Source of the DNA: Chitinophagales bacterium
GTDB lineage: Bacteria > Bacteroidota > Bacteroidia > Chitinophagales > UBA10324
DNA: 64,000 nt
NCBI GenBank assembly: GCA_013816805.1
Contig: JACDDS010000011.1
Span: 87,114 to 151,113, forward strand
Direction: 5' to 3'
Shown: positions 8,858 to 17,902 of the stretch, piece after piece
Numbering within the stretch: the first letter of the stretch is position 1
How the letters are laid out: the number at the start of each line of letters is the position of its first letter
Made by a program: the position numbers and the translations under genes
Notes under the pieces: model-generated
Told to the model about the DNA's origin: nothing
Seen by the model: the letters and a program-made list of their open reading frames with translations, nothing else
Database searches by the model: none

Positions 8858-10786
8858 TTGAAAATAACAAGTCTGAAAAATATTAATTGGCTGTTGCTGC
8901 TGATCGTTGCCACAGGCACCGCTTTGCGTTTTTATCGGTTACCTTTTATTCCATTCACATATGATGAAGTAAGCGCATGGGCACGCACAGGGTTTAGCAA
9001 TTTTAAAGACCTGATAGAACAAGGTGTAATGGGAGATGGGCACCCGGCGGGTATACAGGTATTTCTTAACTATTGGCGAATGCTATTTGGTGACAGCGAG
9101 ATATCGTTTAAGCTTCCCTTTCTAATGATGGGGATATTATGCATCTGGCTGGTATTCCTGATAGGAAAATTCTGGTTTAATGAAACCGTAGGTTTATTGT
9201 GTGCAGCTTTTATTGCTACTATACAATATGCAGTGGAATACAGCCAGATTGCAAGGCCCTATATAAGCGGACTTTTTTTCTCACTGATGGCAGTTTGGTG
9301 CTGGACTAATTATTTGTTTAATACAGGCAAAATGACAAAGAGATTTCAGCTTACCGCTTATATTCTGTTTGCATCTTTATGTTGCTACAACCATTATTTC
9401 AGCTTGTTGTTTGCATTCATTATTGGTGTTACTGGATTATTTTTTGTTGATGTACAAAAGCGCTGGCTGTACATTTTTGCAAACCTTGTTGTTGTAATTT
9501 TATTTCTTCCTCATCTTATCATCACTTTAAATCAATTTAAAATTGGGGGTGTGGGAGGTTGGCTTTCCAGGCCCGATTATTATTTTTTTTTCAGGTACCT
9601 GAATTATGTATTTCAATTTTCATGGTGGACAAAAGGCATCGTATTACTGCTGATCGCACTTGGTTTTTTTTATCCGGATAATAATATTGCTTCAAAAAAT
9701 AAATTTAGAATTATTTGCATACTATGGTTCTTCTTGCCCATGCTTACCGGGTATTTCTATTCCGTTTACAGGAACCCGGTACTGCAGTATTCTGTGCTTA
9801 TTTTTTCCTTTCCCTTTCTCTTATTTTTCCTGTTCTCTTTTTTAAAACCCTTTAACCTCAGCGTAAATTTTTTACTGGTTGCAGGGGTAATGATTACCTG
9901 CAGCTATGCACTGATCTTTCAGCGAAAACATTATACTATTTTTTATCATCAGCCAATAGAACAGATTGCAAAAAACTGCATTCACATAAATCAGGAATTA
10001 AATGGAAACGAAACGGTTTTGATCAATGAGCCTTCAAAATATTTTGGTTATTATTTGAATAAATACCAATCAAATATTAAGGCTTCCTACTGGCAGGATT
10101 TAAATATTCAATCATATATTCAATTTAAAAATTACCTGAAATCACTCGATCGCAAATTCATTATTGCAGGAAATATTCCGAATGATTACCTCGCACTTAT
10201 CAGGCAACGATTTCCATTTATGATTAGCAGGGAAACGGGATTCACTTATAACTTTTTCTGCTTCTCAAAAATTAAGGAAGGTGTAAAAGTATTCAATGAT
10301 GTAATTTTTAATGATACACTAAATTTTAAACAACCTGATAAATATTGGATATCAGCAATTCCGCCAGCAGGTAGCTTAAACGATTCAGCACATTTTTCTA
10401 TGGATGCCACACAAGAATTCAGCCCTGCATTTTATGCACCACTAAAAGATATTGCGAACAGCCATTACAATGTGGTCACTGTTTCAGTGCATGTAAAAAA
10501 TCTTAATTGGCCAAATCAAACCTCTCTCGTTTTTAGCTTTTCAAATGGTGATTCTACTTTTTTCTGGCAGGAAAAGTCTCTGTCCCTTTTTATGGATTCT
10601 TCGGAATCATCAGGAACAGCTTTTTACAGCATCAGTCTCAGAGATGTGGATGTTGATATGAAACACACATTCATAAAAACGTATTTGTGGAATAAGAATA
10701 AAGAACCGTTTGATATTGATTTTATGAACGTACAACTACAGGAAGGAAATCCAGTTATTTATGGTTTAATAGAAAAAGTGAACTGA
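8858..10786 (+). CDS. GT39/ArnT-like dolichyl-phosphate-mannose-protein mannosyltransferase family protein
   Basis: The 642-residue protein has an N-terminal GT-C-type membrane part with about 9-10 helices (residues 10-360) and a soluble C-terminal half. The first extracytoplasmic loop carries PFTYDEVSAWAR, with the acidic pair typical of lipid-phosphate-sugar-using glycosyltransferases, and a later HPAGIQVFLNYW segment. The start is a TTG at 8858, directly before the first hydrophobic helix; no nearer ATG would keep that helix. The substrate cannot be told. A WG-repeat gene follows after 17 nt, so the two are probably co-transcribed. Confidence 0.75.
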   Translation: MKITSLKNINWLLLLIVATGTALRFYRLPFIPFTYDEVSAWARTGFSNFKDLIEQGVMGDGHPAGIQVFLNYWRMLFGDSEISFKLPFLMMGILCIWLVFLIGKFWFNETVGLLCAAFIATIQYAVEYSQIARPYISGLFFSLMAVWCWTNYLFNTGKMTKRFQLTAYILFASLCCYNHYFSLLFAFIIGVTGLFFVDVQKRWLYIFANLVVVILFLPHLIITLNQFKIGGVGGWLSRPDYYFFFRYLNYVFQFSWWTKGIVLLLIALGFFYPDNNIASKNKFRIICILWFFLPMLTGYFYSVYRNPVLQYSVLIFSFPFLLFFLFSFLKPFNLSVNFLLVAGVMITCSYALIFQRKHYTIFYHQPIEQIAKNCIHINQELNGNETVLINEPSKYFGYYLNKYQSNIKASYWQDLNIQSYIQFKNYLKSLDRKFIIAGNIPNDYLALIRQRFPFMISRETGFTYNFFCFSKIKEGVKVFNDVIFNDTLNFKQPDKYWISAIPPAGSLNDSAHFSMDATQEFSPAFYAPLKDIANSHYNVVTVSVHVKNLNWPNQTSLVFSFSNGDSTFFWQEKSLSLFMDSSESSGTAFYSISLRDVDVDMKHTFIKTYLWNKNKEPFDIDFMNVQLQEGNPVIYGLIEKVN

Positions 10787-10803
10787 GCTCTTAGTAAATT
10801 CGA

Positions 10804-11979
10804 ATGATGTATAAAAATAAATCAGTACTTACTTTTTTTTATTTCCTGCTGATAGCCCAGTACTGCTTTTCGCAGGACATGAAATTCATTCCCTACCGCT
10901 TTAAAGATCTGTGGGGATTTTCCGATACGAAGGGGAACGTAATACTTCCCACACGGTATCAGCAAGCGAATCCATTCAGTGAAGGCTATGCTGTTATAGA
11001 ATCGGACAATCATTTTTCATTTATTGATGATGATGGAGATTTAAAAATGCCCTTTAAGTATGATTACATAAGCAATTTCCATAATAATGTTGCAGTGGTT
11101 TCCTTGGCTGAAAAGTGGAAAGTGATTGATACCCGCGCCCATGTGCTTACGAAGAATGACTATGATGCTATAGGCGAATTTTCAAATGGACTGGCGCAGG
11201 TAAAAGCCGCAAATCAGTATGGATTTATTAATGACAAAGGTGATATTGTGGTAAAGCCACAATTCGATAATGTGCTTCCATTTTCCGAAAATATGGCAGT
11301 AGTTCAATCAGGCAACCTGTTTGGGTTTGTGAATCAGAAAGGCTTTATTGTTATACCGGTTCAATATGAAGGCGCAGCATCTTTTCATGATGGTTTGGCG
11401 CTGGTGAAAAAAGATTCACTGGTAGGGTTTATAGATAAATCAAATAATGCAGTAATCCCGTTCCAATATAAAAGCGCAAATATTTTTTCAGAAGGGCTGG
11501 CACCTGTAATGAAAGATGGAAAAGTCGGTTTCATAAATACAAAAGGCGATGTGGAAATTCCAATTCAATATGAAAATGCAAATCCTTTCAGGGAAGGATT
11601 TGCCTTAGTGCAGAAAAATGGTTTGCTTGGTTACATTGATAAAAAAGGACATGAAATAATTGCCCCCGAATTTAATATCGCTGATGATTTTCATGAAGGG
11701 TTCGCTTTAGTGAAAGACAGCAGCTGGAAATTTGTTAATGCCGAAGGAGAAAAATTGATGCTCGATATTCACTACCAGGAAGTAAAAGATTTTAGCAATG
11801 GGCTTGCACGGGTTAAAGGGAACGAAGTGTGGGGATATGTGAATCAATCAGGAAATGAAATAATCGAGCGGAAATATGAAGACGCCCAGGATTTTAATAA
11901 CGGATATGCACTTGTTAAGCTCAATGGCAAATGGGGATATATAGATAAAACCGGAAAGGAATTTTTTAAAGAAAAGTAA
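10804..11979 (+). CDS. Secreted WG-repeat protein
   Basis: The 391-residue protein has a signal peptide (MMYKNKSVLTFFYFLLIAQ, cleavage near FSQ) and about ten WG/KWG repeats of roughly 34-36 residues. Typical units are GFINDKGDIVVKPQFD, GYIDKKGHEIIAPEF and WGYVNQSGNEI, alternating with segments such as SEGLAPV and HEGFALV. WG repeats form beta-rich extracellular or periplasmic modules of unknown binding specificity. It starts 17 nt after the glycosyltransferase, so it may be a surface or periplasmic partner of that gene; this is inference. No sorting domain or lipobox is seen. Confidence 0.85.
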   Translation: MMYKNKSVLTFFYFLLIAQYCFSQDMKFIPYRFKDLWGFSDTKGNVILPTRYQQANPFSEGYAVIESDNHFSFIDDDGDLKMPFKYDYISNFHNNVAVVSLAEKWKVIDTRAHVLTKNDYDAIGEFSNGLAQVKAANQYGFINDKGDIVVKPQFDNVLPFSENMAVVQSGNLFGFVNQKGFIVIPVQYEGAASFHDGLALVKKDSLVGFIDKSNNAVIPFQYKSANIFSEGLAPVMKDGKVGFINTKGDVEIPIQYENANPFREGFALVQKNGLLGYIDKKGHEIIAPEFNIADDFHEGFALVKDSSWKFVNAEGEKLMLDIHYQEVKDFSNGLARVKGNEVWGYVNQSGNEIIERKYEDAQDFNNGYALVKLNGKWGYIDKTGKEFFKEK

Positions 11980-12014
11980 TTTCTCATTCTAAAATGAAAT
12001 ACTAAGCAGTCTTT

Positions 12015-12836
12015 TTATATGCTTAAACTCACCTCTTCTTTTAACCTGTTCTTGATCACCATCAACTCAGTTTCCATCTTCTCTACCAATGCCAGCAATT
12101 CGTCCTTACCTCTTAGTTGTTCCGGAATTTCACTACTGATGTAGTTGCAAAATTTCCATACTTCTTTTACGTCATTGATATCAATTTCATACGGTTGGTA
12201 AGCTGTATTAAGTGAATGAAGCTCTAATTTTTTCTTTCGGCTAATGAGGTTATGAGCTATTTTGAAAACAATTCCTTCATCCTGAGTTAATAAAATACAA
12301 GCATCGCCATTTTTAATGTCGTTCCAGTTTTCAATGTATTCACCGATCACCCAGCTCTTGTCAGGAATGGGCAGCATAGAATCTCCATCAATCTGGAACA
12401 TGCGGTATTTACGATCATCGAAAAGAATGGGCAATTGGAAAGTCGAAAGTTTTTTAATAAAGTCGGGATCGGCATATCCATTCTTATAACCTGCTTTTGC
12501 TTTTAACGGCACCGCTTCAATATTTTCTTTGTTCCCGCTATCTACAGTAGTGGCAAGCACCCGCAGCTTGCTGCCTGTTATATACACATCATGCCCCTTT
12601 TCCAATTCTGATAATTGAAAGCCGGACAGCTTGCTGAGGTCCATCTTTATGAGGGTATCCACGGAGACCTTAAAATATTTTGAAAAGCCTACGAGTGCCT
12701 GGAGTGTGGGATTTTTTACGCTTCCGTTTTCATAGCTGTTTAATGTAGAGCGGCTCATGTTTAATTCGCGTGCTACCATATCCTGGGTTTTGCTTCGTCT
12801 TGTGCGAAGAAGCCTGATATTATTGCTGAAGATCAT
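12015..12836 (-). CDS. LexA-like XRE-family regulator with S24 autopeptidase domain
   Basis: The 273-residue protein has an N-terminal HTH_3 domain (residues 5-65: SKTQDMVARELNMSRSTLNSYENG) and a C-terminal S24 peptidase domain. The serine lies in DGDSMLP (near 153) and the lysine in VFKIAHN (near 191). A candidate Ala-Gly autocleavage site lies in KAKAGYKNGY near 114. Proteins of this build respond to DNA damage by RecA-stimulated self-cleavage. Its ATG overlaps the dnaE stop in an ATGA, so the two are translationally coupled, and the regulator probably controls its own operon. A C-terminal coiled tail (residues 245-270) is present. Confidence 0.88.
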   Translation of the reverse strand: MIFSNNIRLLRTRRSKTQDMVARELNMSRSTLNSYENGSVKNPTLQALVGFSKYFKVSVDTLIKMDLSKLSGFQLSELEKGHDVYITGSKLRVLATTVDSGNKENIEAVPLKAKAGYKNGYADPDFIKKLSTFQLPILFDDRKYRMFQIDGDSMLPIPDKSWVIGEYIENWNDIKNGDACILLTQDEGIVFKIAHNLISRKKKLELHSLNTAYQPYEIDINDVKEVWKFCNYISSEIPEQLRGKDELLALVEKMETELMVIKNRLKEEVSLSI

Positions 12837-15800
12837 GTCAACTGTTTTTGAATGTTAATTACCTGGTGAAAAGTTGGACCCGGGGCACGAGAAGCAAATT
12901 TAAATTCACGTACCATATCACACTTTGAAAGCCCGGACTCACGCCGCAGCAATACTATGCTGTTAACCAGGAAGTGCGCCGTGTAGTCGATTAAATAAAA
13001 TTCTGAAGTGGCACGGCTGAATTTTTCCTTATCCAACCCTTTTGCAATGGCAAGGTGCGGATGGAAGTGATTTTTTACCGCAAGCTTCAGTTCCTGTTTT
13101 AACTTTTTGCTGACCTCTGAAACTTCTTCCGGGTTAACAATTTTATTGAAGATTGTATGAGGTTTAAAATGGTCGAAGCCATCCAGCTTTAAATGAAAGG
13201 GCTCGCATCTTTCGCTCACTTTCGCAATGGCACGAACCATTTCGGGTTCCATGGTTTCACTCTGAAGAAAGTTACAAAGTATAATATCGGGTTTGGAAGC
13301 AATGGCCTGGTAATGATCAAACTGACGGTGAAATCTTTTCTTCAGGGATTCAATCTCCTGCCTGATGTGCGGAGGCGGGGCAATTACCAGCAGGTATTCA
13401 TATTGTTTGGAAGAGGGAACTACTACCGGCATGGCTATTGGATCGGGCTTTGAACGTGCAATCGACTCTGCATCATTTTCATACATCACATAATCGAGCT
13501 TTTGCATTTCGACTACATCGATGCTGTAAAATCCAAAGTCTTCCACCACCTTTCCTTTTATCCAATAACAACCCTTTCCCCGAAAGGGAAATCTTTTTGT
13601 GATATCGGGAAAATGAGTAGTGTCGAAGAAGAACCCGTCTTTATCAAGGAAGGTACCGAACATCATTACTTCACCCTTAATGGTGGTTGTGGGCTTATAA
13701 GTAACATAGTACCCCATTATTTCTACTGCCCTTCCATGATTGATTTTCAACCTGGCAGCCACCAATTCACTTTGCAGGGGCTGTTTTATAAGTGTGAATG
13801 GCGGGCAGAGAGGAAAACCAAGGATTTCTATTTCATCCCTTGCATCTTCAAAAGGATCATTATATAATTCAGGCAATAAAAAATTCTTATATCCATTATC
13901 AAATAATTCCTTTCGTGCTGTAGATCTCTTTTTACTTCCTATTACTGTATAAATATCCCACAGTAATTGTTTTTTTGTTCTTCCTGTAAAGCTAAATGCA
14001 CCAACCCTGATAAGGAGCCGAAGCTGCTCTGCTGCAATAGAAACACGGTTCATGAAATCAACTAAATCTTTAAAGCCTCCATACGTTTTTCGTTCTTTCA
14101 AAATGGCTTCCACTGTTTTTTCTTCCAGCTCTGCCATATGTGTAAATCCTAAAAAAATATCTTTACCATACACCGTTGTAACGCAGTCACTTTTATTAAT
14201 GTCGGGTGCATGAATGGCGGCACCTGACATGCGCGCCTCGTGAACGTAATATTCTGTACGGTAAAATCCGCCAAAGTTGTTAATCACACCTACCATAAAT
14301 TCGATGGGATAATAGGCTTTCAGAAACATGCTTTGGTAGCTTTCCACAGCAAAAGACGCGGAATGCCCTTTAGCAAAGGCATAGCCTCCAAAGCTTTCAA
14401 TTTCGCGCCATACTTCATTCGTTAATGCGTCAGGATAGTTTTCCTTCTTACAGTTTGTGAAAAACGTCTGCCTGATCTTTTGAAACTCCGCACGGCCCCG
14501 GTATTTTCCACTCATTCCCCTTCGCAGCATATCCGCCTCGCCCAGAGTAAGCTTTGCAAAATAGTGGGCTACTTTAATCACATCTTCCTGGTACACCATT
14601 ACTCCAAAAGTGTCCGGCATTATTTTCCAAAGCTCGGGGATAGATTCTTTCTGGCCGTGAAGCGGATCATGAAAGCGGCGGATATATTCGCGCATCATAC
14701 CGCTGCGGGCCACACCGGGCCGTATGATAGAGCTTGCGGCTACAAGATCCAGGTAAGTCTTTGCACATAGCTTTGCAAGCAATCCCCGCATAGCCGGAGA
14801 TTCTACGTAAAAGCAGCCGATCAGTTTTGCATTGGTAAGGTGCCACTCCACTTTCTTATCTTCTTTAAACCGTTTTACATCGTGGATATCAATTTCTTCA
14901 TTCCTGTTTTTTTTAATGATCTCTACTGCTTCCTTTATATGACCCAAGCCACGCTGACTGAGAATATCAAACTTTGCAAAGCCCACGTCTTCCGCCTCCA
15001 GCATGCTGAACTGAGCGAGGGGAAATCCTTTAGGTGGATTGCTTAATGCAGTATAATAGGTGATCGGTTTATCTGAAATCAAAATGCCCCCTGCATGAAT
15101 GCTGAGGTGGTTGGGAAAATCATGGATGCCCCGGCTGTATTGATAGATGAGCCTGATGATGTCATCGTCGGTTTCAGGAAACTCTTGCGGATCAAGAAGG
15201 CCATCAATCTGTGCTTTTGGCAAGCCAAATACCTTTCCCAATTCACGCACTACAGCATTGGCCTGAAAGGTACTGTAGGTTCCTAAAAGCGCCGTATGGT
15301 TTTCCCCGTATTTTTTGAAGATGTATTTAATAATCTCATCACGGTCTTTCCAGGAAAAATCTATATCAAAATCCGGAGGGTTAATGCGTGATGGGTTAAT
15401 AAACCGCTCGAAATAAAGATCAAGGTCAATAGGATCTACATCCGTTATTTTAAGTAAATAGGCAACTATTGAATTGGCGCCACTGCCTCTTCCCACATAA
15501 AAAAAATTCCGTAAGCGCGCGTGCTTTACAATATCCCAGTTGATTAAAAAGTAAGAGGTAAACTGCTTTTCCTTAATCAGGTCAATTTCTTTTTTAAACC
15601 GCTCGCGGATCTTTTCATTAGCATTGGGATAGCGGTACTGCATGGTCTCTTCACACTCATTAAGTAATAATTCCTCATCACTCTTTTCGCTTCCCGTAAA
15701 AAACTTTTTGTTTTTATATTGCTCAAACTGAAAATCAATCACGTCGCATTTCAGGAGTAATTCCTCTGTGTTTCGGATGATCACCGGCCAGGAAGAAAAT

Positions 15801-16477
15801 ATTTTTTTTAACTCTTCTTCCGGAACCATTATTTCATCCGGTGCTGCCTGTTCATTTAGCGGAAGCTTGCTCAGTAATGTATTGTTATCGATAGCGCGTA
15901 AAAGGCGGTGAATATTAAAATCTGATTTATTCCTGAATGTAACAGGGGCGAGGATCACCAACCTATCAGGTTGGTTTTTCCAGGGTGAAAAAGGAAGGCG
16001 GGTAAGGTCGCCCGGTTTAATACCTATAAATTCATTTTCTTTCAGGGGCAAGCGTGAAGCGGACAAATCTCCTCCATCACGCCGTGGCTGCGCTATTTGC
16101 AATGATGCAAAAGGATAGATTACAAATGCATTCTCAAGCGCAGGTGCACGGGCGGGAATTATTGCTTCCCTGCCGGTTAATCCGGGTTCGGCTTCCTGCA
16201 GGCACTTAGAAAGAAACTGGTTTAATTCATGAAAACCAGTATGGTTTTTTGCAATGCCAACAAAATGCTGCTGCATTCCATTTCTGAAGTCAATGCCTGC
16301 TACAGGTGTTACAGGATAGTTTTTCGCATGACGATGGAAATCTATAATGGCGGACGTATTATTAATGTCGGTCAACACGAGCTTTTGCACGCCTTTCGCA
16401 GCGGCCTCCTTTAGCAAAGCCTCAGGACTCATGGTTCCGAACTTGAAGCTGTAATAGGTATGGCAGTTGAAAAACAT
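12833..16477 (-). CDS. dnaE: DnaE-type DNA polymerase III alpha subunit fused to a degenerate 2H-phosphoesterase-like domain
   Basis: The 1214-residue protein has an N-terminal PHP domain (1-260) whose metal motifs are eroded (N-C-H near 4-6, TDINN near 35). The polymerase core keeps its catalytic acids in PDFDIDF (near 366) and AKFDILSQRGL (near 502). It continues with helix-hairpin-helix and OB-fold regions to about 1000. Residues 1020-1195 form an extra domain with the strand pattern of 2'-5' RNA ligase-like 2H enzymes (EYLLVIAPPPHIRQEI, PDIILCNFL, FHPHLAIAKG). The two HxT/S motifs read D-I-I-L and H-L-A-I, so three of four catalytic positions are lost. Ordinary short Bacteroidota DnaE proteins end near 1000. 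The coupled LexA-like gene suggests a damage-inducible translesion role. Confidence 0.88.
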   Translation of the reverse strand: MFFNCHTYYSFKFGTMSPEALLKEAAAKGVQKLVLTDINNTSAIIDFHRHAKNYPVTPVAGIDFRNGMQQHFVGIAKNHTGFHELNQFLSKCLQEAEPGLTGREAIIPARAPALENAFVIYPFASLQIAQPRRDGGDLSASRLPLKENEFIGIKPGDLTRLPFSPWKNQPDRLVILAPVTFRNKSDFNIHRLLRAIDNNTLLSKLPLNEQAAPDEIMVPEEELKKIFSSWPVIIRNTEELLLKCDVIDFQFEQYKNKKFFTGSEKSDEELLLNECEETMQYRYPNANEKIRERFKKEIDLIKEKQFTSYFLINWDIVKHARLRNFFYVGRGSGANSIVAYLLKITDVDPIDLDLYFERFINPSRINPPDFDIDFSWKDRDEIIKYIFKKYGENHTALLGTYSTFQANAVVRELGKVFGLPKAQIDGLLDPQEFPETDDDIIRLIYQYSRGIHDFPNHLSIHAGGILISDKPITYYTALSNPPKGFPLAQFSMLEAEDVGFAKFDILSQRGLGHIKEAVEIIKKNRNEEIDIHDVKRFKEDKKVEWHLTNAKLIGCFYVESPAMRGLLAKLCAKTYLDLVAASSIIRPGVARSGMMREYIRRFHDPLHGQKESIPELWKIMPDTFGVMVYQEDVIKVAHYFAKLTLGEADMLRRGMSGKYRGRAEFQKIRQTFFTNCKKENYPDALTNEVWREIESFGGYAFAKGHSASFAVESYQSMFLKAYYPIEFMVGVINNFGGFYRTEYYVHEARMSGAAIHAPDINKSDCVTTVYGKDIFLGFTHMAELEEKTVEAILKERKTYGGFKDLVDFMNRVSIAAEQLRLLIRVGAFSFTGRTKKQLLWDIYTVIGSKKRSTARKELFDNGYKNFLLPELYNDPFEDARDEIEILGFPLCPPFTLIKQPLQSELVAARLKINHGRAVEIMGYYVTYKPTTTIKGEVMMFGTFLDKDGFFFDTTHFPDITKRFPFRGKGCYWIKGKVVEDFGFYSIDVVEMQKLDYVMYENDAESIARSKPDPIAMPVVVPSSKQYEYLLVIAPPPHIRQEIESLKKRFHRQFDHYQAIASKPDIILCNFLQSETMEPEMVRAIAKVSERCEPFHLKLDGFDHFKPHTIFNKIVNPEEVSEVSKKLKQELKLAVKNHFHPHLAIAKGLDKEKFSRATSEFYLIDYTAHFLVNSIVLLRRESGLSKCDMVREFKFASRAPGPTFHQVINIQKQLT

Positions 16478-16510
16478 GATAGGATTAGTACTTGCGACAG
16501 TGTCTTGCCG

Positions 16511-16555
16511 GATGATTACATTACAATCTTTATTACAGATTGCAATTTAATCATT
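16511..16555. promoter_or_regulatory. 45-bp imperfect palindrome, candidate operator of the dnaE/S24 operon
   Basis: Two 19-nt arms (16511-16529 and 16537-16555) match as reverse complements at 16 of 19 positions around a 7-nt spacer. The inner core is CAATCT-N7-AGATTG. It lies 34-78 nt upstream of the dnaE start, just downstream of a TAGTTTTA near-match to the -7 box (16560-16567, minus strand). That position suits a repressor site. Its link to the LexA-like regulator is inference; no T-run follows, so a terminator is less likely. Confidence 0.5.
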
Positions 16556-16646
16556 ATTCTAAAACTAACAATGCAGGGTGATATAAATAAGGCAACACTT
16601 CATCACTGCAAAAGGTATCACTGCAAAATTATAATCAATATAAAAG

Positions 16647-16680
16647 AATAAGCCGGTTCATCATGCTGAACCGGCTTATT
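16647..16680 (-). terminator. Perfect 14-bp stem-loop terminator after the T9SS protein gene
   Basis: AATAAGCCGGTTCA, a 6-nt loop, then the exact reverse complement, begin 20 nt beyond the stop of the minus-strand gene at 16701. The T-tract on the minus strand is weak. It separates that gene from the dnaE operon promoter region. Confidence 0.75.
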
Positions 16681-16700
16681 TCAAAATTTTCTCTAATAAA

Positions 16701-17681
16701 TCAGAGCTTTAAAAACTGTGACTGCAGTTTTTGGGTTGAAGAGAGCACGGTGATCAAATATATTCCTTTTGCAAAGCCGCTCAGGTCTAAAGCATCCTCA
16801 TTGGAAAATAGATTTTTTGAATAAAGAATTTGACCCAGTGAATTAGAAATTATCAGCTTTCCTTCCTTTTCCGGCATTGCCACATTTATTGTATTCGAGG
16901 CAGGATTGGGATATACTTTCAACTGGCTTCCTCCATCATCTGCAGCACCAACGATCACGCTTCCTTTACATTGATGCGATACTTCTACCTTAACCTTATT
17001 GCTGGATACAATGCCGCAATCATCTGCAACGTTGCACCGGTACGTTCCTGGTTGAGCTGCCGAATACGAATTGTTTGTTTCCCCGGGAATTGAAGCATTA
17101 TTTCTTTTCCACTGATAGCCTGTTGCATTATTGACGGATACCGATAGAACAACAGATTCACCTTCACAAAGAGAAGTTGTTCCATTAGTGGTAACTGTTG
17201 CTACACATTGGTTGGATATTAAAGATGCACAATGATCCCATCTTGCCGGATAGGAAGCATCGTAACCAGGAATTATAATTGCCCGGTTATAACCGCCAAA
17301 TCCATCCGGTAAACCACAGTTCGCATTTAAAAACGTTGCGCCGGGATTGCCTTCACTGTAATCGGTATAATTGTCGTTCCATATATCATTTCGTACAAAT
17401 AAGAACTGCAGGGTTTCGCCGGCTGAAGATGAAGGAAAGTCCACATCAATGGAATACGTTGAAAAACTGTCGAGTGTCAATTGGCTTCCGGGAGCATCCG
17501 GTTGCCAGTCGGATTGAATGGTGGTTGATCCGGCAGAGGCAAAAGTGCCAGCAATATGCATACCACCTGGCCCAATATTAATTCCCTTCATGTCTACTGC
17601 AAAAGTGATGGTAACCTGCGAAAAGCCGAAGGAGCTGATGAGGAAGAATGCTCCCATTAAAAATGTCTTTTTTGTTTGCAT
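16701..17681 (-). CDS. Secreted protein with Ig-like domain and T9SS type A sorting domain
   Basis: The 326-residue protein starts with a signal peptide (MQTKKTFLMGAFFLISSFG, cleavage near FSQ). Residues 22-150 are a beta-rich domain with a FLFVRNDIWNDNYTDYSEGN segment, resembling glycan-binding or starch-binding-like modules; I cannot name the family. Residues 160-240 are an Ig-like domain (SLCEGESVVLSVSV, GYQWKRN, GTYRCNVADDCG). The C-terminal sorting domain begins near 255 with KVYPNPASNTINV and ends in a short basic tail. It should be exported by Sec and then by the type IX system to the cell surface or medium. It stands alone, with a strong terminator downstream. Confidence 0.82.
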   Translation of the reverse strand: MQTKKTFLMGAFFLISSFGFSQVTITFAVDMKGINIGPGGMHIAGTFASAGSTTIQSDWQPDAPGSQLTLDSFSTYSIDVDFPSSSAGETLQFLFVRNDIWNDNYTDYSEGNPGATFLNANCGLPDGFGGYNRAIIIPGYDASYPARWDHCASLISNQCVATVTTNGTTSLCEGESVVLSVSVNNATGYQWKRNNASIPGETNNSYSAAQPGTYRCNVADDCGIVSSNKVKVEVSHQCKGSVIVGAADDGGSQLKVYPNPASNTINVAMPEKEGKLIISNSLGQILYSKNLFSNEDALDLSGFAKGIYLITVLSSTQKLQSQFLKL

Positions 17682-17902
17682 AAAATGTAATTTTAGTTGA
17701 AGAGTATTAATAGTATTATACTTCGTGAATTAACTGCAGTTTATCAACCATTCAATCAGGTTGAAGAATGATGAATTAGTGAATTCTGCTAACTAAAAGG
17801 GTTGCTCCATTTCTTAGACAAAACGAATATACTTCCGGCAGAAGCAAAAAGCAAGTGATTCTAAATATATTTAAAACATTTATATCAATAGGATATGAAT
17901 AC

